Of a stretch of 64,000 nucleotides of DNA, positions 59,559 through 64,000 are shown in pieces; position 1 is the first letter of the stretch; each line of letters opens with the position of its first letter. A program made the translations under genes and the position numbers. Source of the stretch: Bin95 sp965220855 (lineage in GTDB: Bacteria > Pseudomonadota > Alphaproteobacteria > Bin95). The notes below the pieces were generated by a model. That model saw only the letters and a program-made list of their open reading frames with translations. It did not search any database and was not told the origin of the DNA. Location of the stretch: NCBI GenBank assembly GCA_965220855.1, contig CBDCQY010000001.1:2046001-2110000 (forward strand), in the 5' to 3' direction.

Positions 59559-60788
59559 ATGCCGCCCACCGCCGCCGCCTCCGGCCACCATCCCTGGTAT
59601 CCCTGGGTCGTCTGTATCGCCTCGCTGACGATGGTGTTCTTCGGCCAGGGCGCGATGTTCGTGCTGAATGTCGAGCTGAAGCCGATCGCCGAGAGCATGG
59701 GCTGGCCGCGCGAACTGCCCTCGCTCGGCTATTCGGCGGCCTTCTTCGCGGCCGGCGTCGGCGCGCTCTATTTCGGCCCGCTCTCGGAGCGCCTCGGCAT
59801 GGGCAATGTCGCGCTGCTGGGCGCGCTCTCGATCGGAACCGGGACCTTTCTGGTCGGCTATGTGGAGACGCCGGGCCAGCTGCTGCTGCTGTTCGGCCTG
59901 CTGATCGGCCTGTTCGGCAACGCCTGCCTGTTCGCGCCGCTGGTGGCGCATGTGACGCGCTGGTTCGACCGCAACCGGGGCCTGGCGCTCGGCATCGCCA
60001 CCTCGGGGCAGAGCCTCGGCGGCGCCATCTGGCCGTCGATCATCACCTGGCTCGACAGCGCGGTCGGCTGGCGCGACACCTTCCACATATACGGCCTGCT
60101 GTGCTTCGCGATCATGGCGCCGATGACCTTTCTGCTCCGCCGCCCGGTCCCGAAGGCGGCCGTCGGCGGCTCGGGCGGGCCGGCGGCGGACGGGCGCGCC
60201 TTCGGCCTGCCGGGGGGCGTGGCGACGGCGGTGCTCTGCGCGGCGATCGTCGGCTGCTGCATCCCGATGTCGATCCCGCTGGTGCATCTCAAGGCCTATG
60301 GCACCGATCTCGGCTTCGCGCCGCAGGCGGCGGCGGCGGCGCTCTCGCTCGCCTTGTTCGCCAGCCTCGGCTCGCGCGTCTTCGGCGGCATGCTGGCCGA
60401 CCGCATCGGCGGGCTGAAGACGCTGCTGATCGGCTCCACCATCCAGTGCGCCATGCTGGCGGCGATCTCGCAGGTGCGCGAGCTCTGGTCGCTCTACGCC
60501 GTCTGCGTCATTTACGGGTTCGGCTATGGCGGCATCATCGCCATGTATGCCTATATCGTGCGGGAATATTTTCCGATCCGCGGCGCCACGCGGCGCATCG
60601 CCTGGGTCTATCTGTTCGGCACGTTCGGCATGGCGGCCGGCGGCTGGTTCGGCGGCCGGATGTTCGACGCGACCGGCAGCTATGAGGCGGCGTTTCTCGC
60701 CGGGGCGGCCATCAACGCTGCGCAGGTCGCCCTCGTCGTGACGCTGCTGCTGCGCGCCCGTTCGGCGGCGAGACCGGCGGTCGGCTGA
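59559..60788 (+). CDS. MFS transporter (OFA/monocarboxylate-like)
   Basis: A 409-residue, 12-helix transporter. The N-terminal HPWYPWVVCIASLTMVFFGQG and the GPLSERLGMGNV loop after helix 2 fit the monocarboxylate/OFA group, and LADRIGGLKTLLIG starts the second half. Likely a carboxylic acid importer. ATG 59559 is 20 bases after the MBL gene and probably co-transcribed. Confidence 0.85.
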   Translation: MPPTAAASGHHPWYPWVVCIASLTMVFFGQGAMFVLNVELKPIAESMGWPRELPSLGYSAAFFAAGVGALYFGPLSERLGMGNVALLGALSIGTGTFLVGYVETPGQLLLLFGLLIGLFGNACLFAPLVAHVTRWFDRNRGLALGIATSGQSLGGAIWPSIITWLDSAVGWRDTFHIYGLLCFAIMAPMTFLLRRPVPKAAVGGSGGPAADGRAFGLPGGVATAVLCAAIVGCCIPMSIPLVHLKAYGTDLGFAPQAAAAALSLALFASLGSRVFGGMLADRIGGLKTLLIGSTIQCAMLAAISQVRELWSLYAVCVIYGFGYGGIIAMYAYIVREYFPIRGATRRIAWVYLFGTFGMAAGGWFGGRMFDATGSYEAAFLAGAAINAAQVALVVTLLLRARSAARPAVG

Positions 60789-60812
60789 GCGGCGGCCAAA
60801 GCGCCCCCGCGC

Positions 60813-60841
60813 TTGTTGTTCGCCCTTTCGGAACATGCTAA
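60813..60841 (+). promoter_or_regulatory. Candidate promoter of the isoquinoline-oxidoreductase-like operon
   Basis: TTGTTG at 60813-60818 and TGCTAA at 60836-60841 are separated by 17 bases, a spacing and composition close to a sigma-70-type promoter, about 62 bases before the ATG of the small subunit. A strong AGGAGG follows at 60891-60896 before ATG 60904. No operator repeat was seen. Confidence 0.4.
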
Positions 60842-60903
60842 CGGCGTGACTGCAATCCGGGGCGCAAGCGCACGAGCGCGGACGTGAGTGAGGAGGAAAC
60901 GGA

Positions 60904-61356
60904 ATGGCGACAGTCACCATCAATGGTGAAGCCCGGACCCTCGACGGTCCGGACGACACCTCCCTGTTGTGGGCGCTGCGCGACATGGCGCGTCTCACGG
61001 GGACCAAATACGGTTGCGGAGCGGGGCTTTGCGGGGCCTGCACGGTGCATGTGGACGGCAAGGCCGAGAAGTCCTGCATGATGACCGTGGGCGATGTGGT
61101 GGGCAAATCGGTCACCACCATCGAGGGCCTCTCGCCGGACGGCGGCCACCCGGTCCAGGTGGCCTGGCGCGAGATGCATGTGCCGCAATGCGGCTTCTGC
61201 CAGTCCGGGCAGATCATGCAGGCCGCCAGCCTGCTGGCCGAGAACCCGAAGCCCACCGACCGGGAGATCCTGGACGGAATGGCCGACAATATCTGCCGTT
61301 GCGGCTGCTATGAGCGCATCGTCGCGGCGGTGCGGCTCGCTTCCACGGGAGTCTAG
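60904..61356 (+). CDS. (2Fe-2S) small subunit of an isoquinoline-oxidoreductase-like enzyme
   Basis: A 150-residue IorA-like ferredoxin subunit. The first cluster uses C38, C43, C46 and C58 (GCGAGLCGACTV and SCMM), and the second C96, C99, C131 and C133 (QCGFCQSG and CRC). The QSGQ after the second cluster is typical of IorA-type enzymes, which lack a separate FAD subunit. AGGAGG at 60891-60896 defines the start. The large subunit starts three bases after its stop. Confidence 0.9.
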   Translation: MATVTINGEARTLDGPDDTSLLWALRDMARLTGTKYGCGAGLCGACTVHVDGKAEKSCMMTVGDVVGKSVTTIEGLSPDGGHPVQVAWREMHVPQCGFCQSGQIMQAASLLAENPKPTDREILDGMADNICRCGCYERIVAAVRLASTGV

Positions 61357-61359
61357 GCC

Positions 61360-63678
<2,319 letters not shown>

Positions 63679-63703
63679 CCCGTTTTCGAACGGCGTGACG
63701 GCC

Positions 63704-63738
63704 AAGGGCCGGCCTCACGGGGCCGGCCCTTCCTTTTT
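63704..63738 (+). terminator. Rho-independent terminator of the ior-like operon
   Basis: An 11-base arm AAGGGCCGGCC at 63704-63714, a six-base loop, and its perfect complement at 63721-63731 are followed by a run of five T at 63734-63738. It is the clearest intrinsic terminator in the window. On the opposite strand it would also act at the 3' end of the GMC gene that begins beyond the window. Confidence 0.85.
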
Positions 63739-63754
63739 CAGGGAGCAGGCCGCG

Positions 63755-64000
63755 TCAGCCGCCCGCATCCTCCGCCATCATGGCCGCCGCCTTTTCGGCG
63801 ATCATCATGGTGGGAGCGTGGGTGTTGCCGTTGGTGAGCGTCGGCATGATCGAGGCGTCGGCGACGCGCAGGCCCTCCACGCCATGCACCCGCAGGCGCG
63901 GATCGACCACCGCCAGCGGATCGACGCCCATCTTGCAGGTGCCGACCGGGTGGTAGATCGCAAGCCCCGTCTCGCGCGCATAGGCGAGCCAGTCCGCGTC
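63755..64000 (-). CDS. GMC family oxidoreductase, C-terminal part (window-truncated)
   Basis: Read on the minus strand, the last 246 bases of the window encode the C-terminal 81 residues of a GMC oxidoreductase and a TGA at 63757-63755. Motifs are YHPVGTCKMG with the active-site His, VHGVEGLRVADASIMP and GNTHAPTMMIAEKAA, which correspond to the choline dehydrogenase/alcohol oxidase family. It is related to, but clearly not identical with, the betA gene at 1235-2893. The rest of the gene lies beyond the window. Confidence 0.85.
   Translation of the reverse strand, partial: DADWLAYARETGLAIYHPVGTCKMGVDPLAVVDPRLRVHGVEGLRVADASIMPTLTNGNTHAPTMMIAEKAAAMMAEDAGG

Overview
The window is a stretch of a high-GC bacterial chromosome, most likely from an alphaproteobacterium. 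The evidence is a choline (choXWV) ABC operon beside betA, a bufferin (BufA1-BufB-BufC-DoxX) operon, tRNA genes that encode their own CCA ends, compact 4-nt gene overlaps, many GTG starts, and an accessory catabolic repertoire of CoA transferase, hydantoinase, SMP-30 and molybdenum hydroxylase genes. I do not assign genus or species. Coding density is very high. No gene-free stretch exceeds about 220 bases; the longest is 334-554, before the second cysteine-rich secreted protein.

Layout. 1-1148: two tandem paralogous cysteine-rich secreted proteins of unknown function, the first cut by the window edge. 1235-6041: choline dehydrogenase divergent from the choline ABC transporter. 6053-9166: cobB, a Sco1-like protein, a DUF4149 protein, tRNA-Met and lipB. 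9227-11724: tRNA-Leu(GAG), mgtE, an acetyltransferase and a YHS protein. 11735-13429: a visibly AT-richer two-gene module, an OLD-like AAA ATPase plus a DUF3226/TOPRIM-like protein. It ends two bases from the 3' end of tRNA-Leu(UAA) and is the best candidate for a transferred defence system. 13532-19324: a DHA2 efflux pump, H+-pyrophosphatase hppA, a convergent DUF2182/DUF1326 pair and an orphan FitA-like antitoxin. 19334-24616: an MFS/dehydrogenase pair, a DUF2786-like protein, and the bufferin operon, a modified copper-binding peptide system, with a perfect 9+1+9 palindrome in its leader.

24748-43886 is mostly metabolic: an FAD oxidase/aldolase/SMP-30 operon, yacG, a serine hydrolase, glutathione transferases, a CoA transferase, an epimerase, a TauD dioxygenase, purD, xseA, nitroreductase, a second SMP-30 protein, a hydantoinase pair and a TauE exporter. 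arsC follows. 44294-56592 is a tightly packed minus-strand run of eight genes: AAA ATPase, a CO-dehydrogenase-like molybdenum hydroxylase in the order L-M-S, an acyl-CoA ligase, a single-chain type IIG-like restriction-modification enzyme, a DUF433 protein and lepA. 56706-63678 holds a cupin, a D-aminoacylase, a metallo-beta-lactamase-fold hydrolase, an MFS transporter and an isoquinoline-oxidoreductase-like two-gene operon. That operon has a plausible promoter and a clear intrinsic terminator. The window closes inside a second GMC oxidoreductase.

How they fit together: the choline locus supplies the glycine betaine precursor. The buf operon probably protects against copper. The ATPase/TOPRIM pair and the type IIG enzyme are probable anti-phage functions. 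The catabolic blocks point to growth on small organic acids, cyclic amides and N-heterocycles or aldehydes. No integrase, transposase, insertion sequence, rRNA or CRISPR array was seen.
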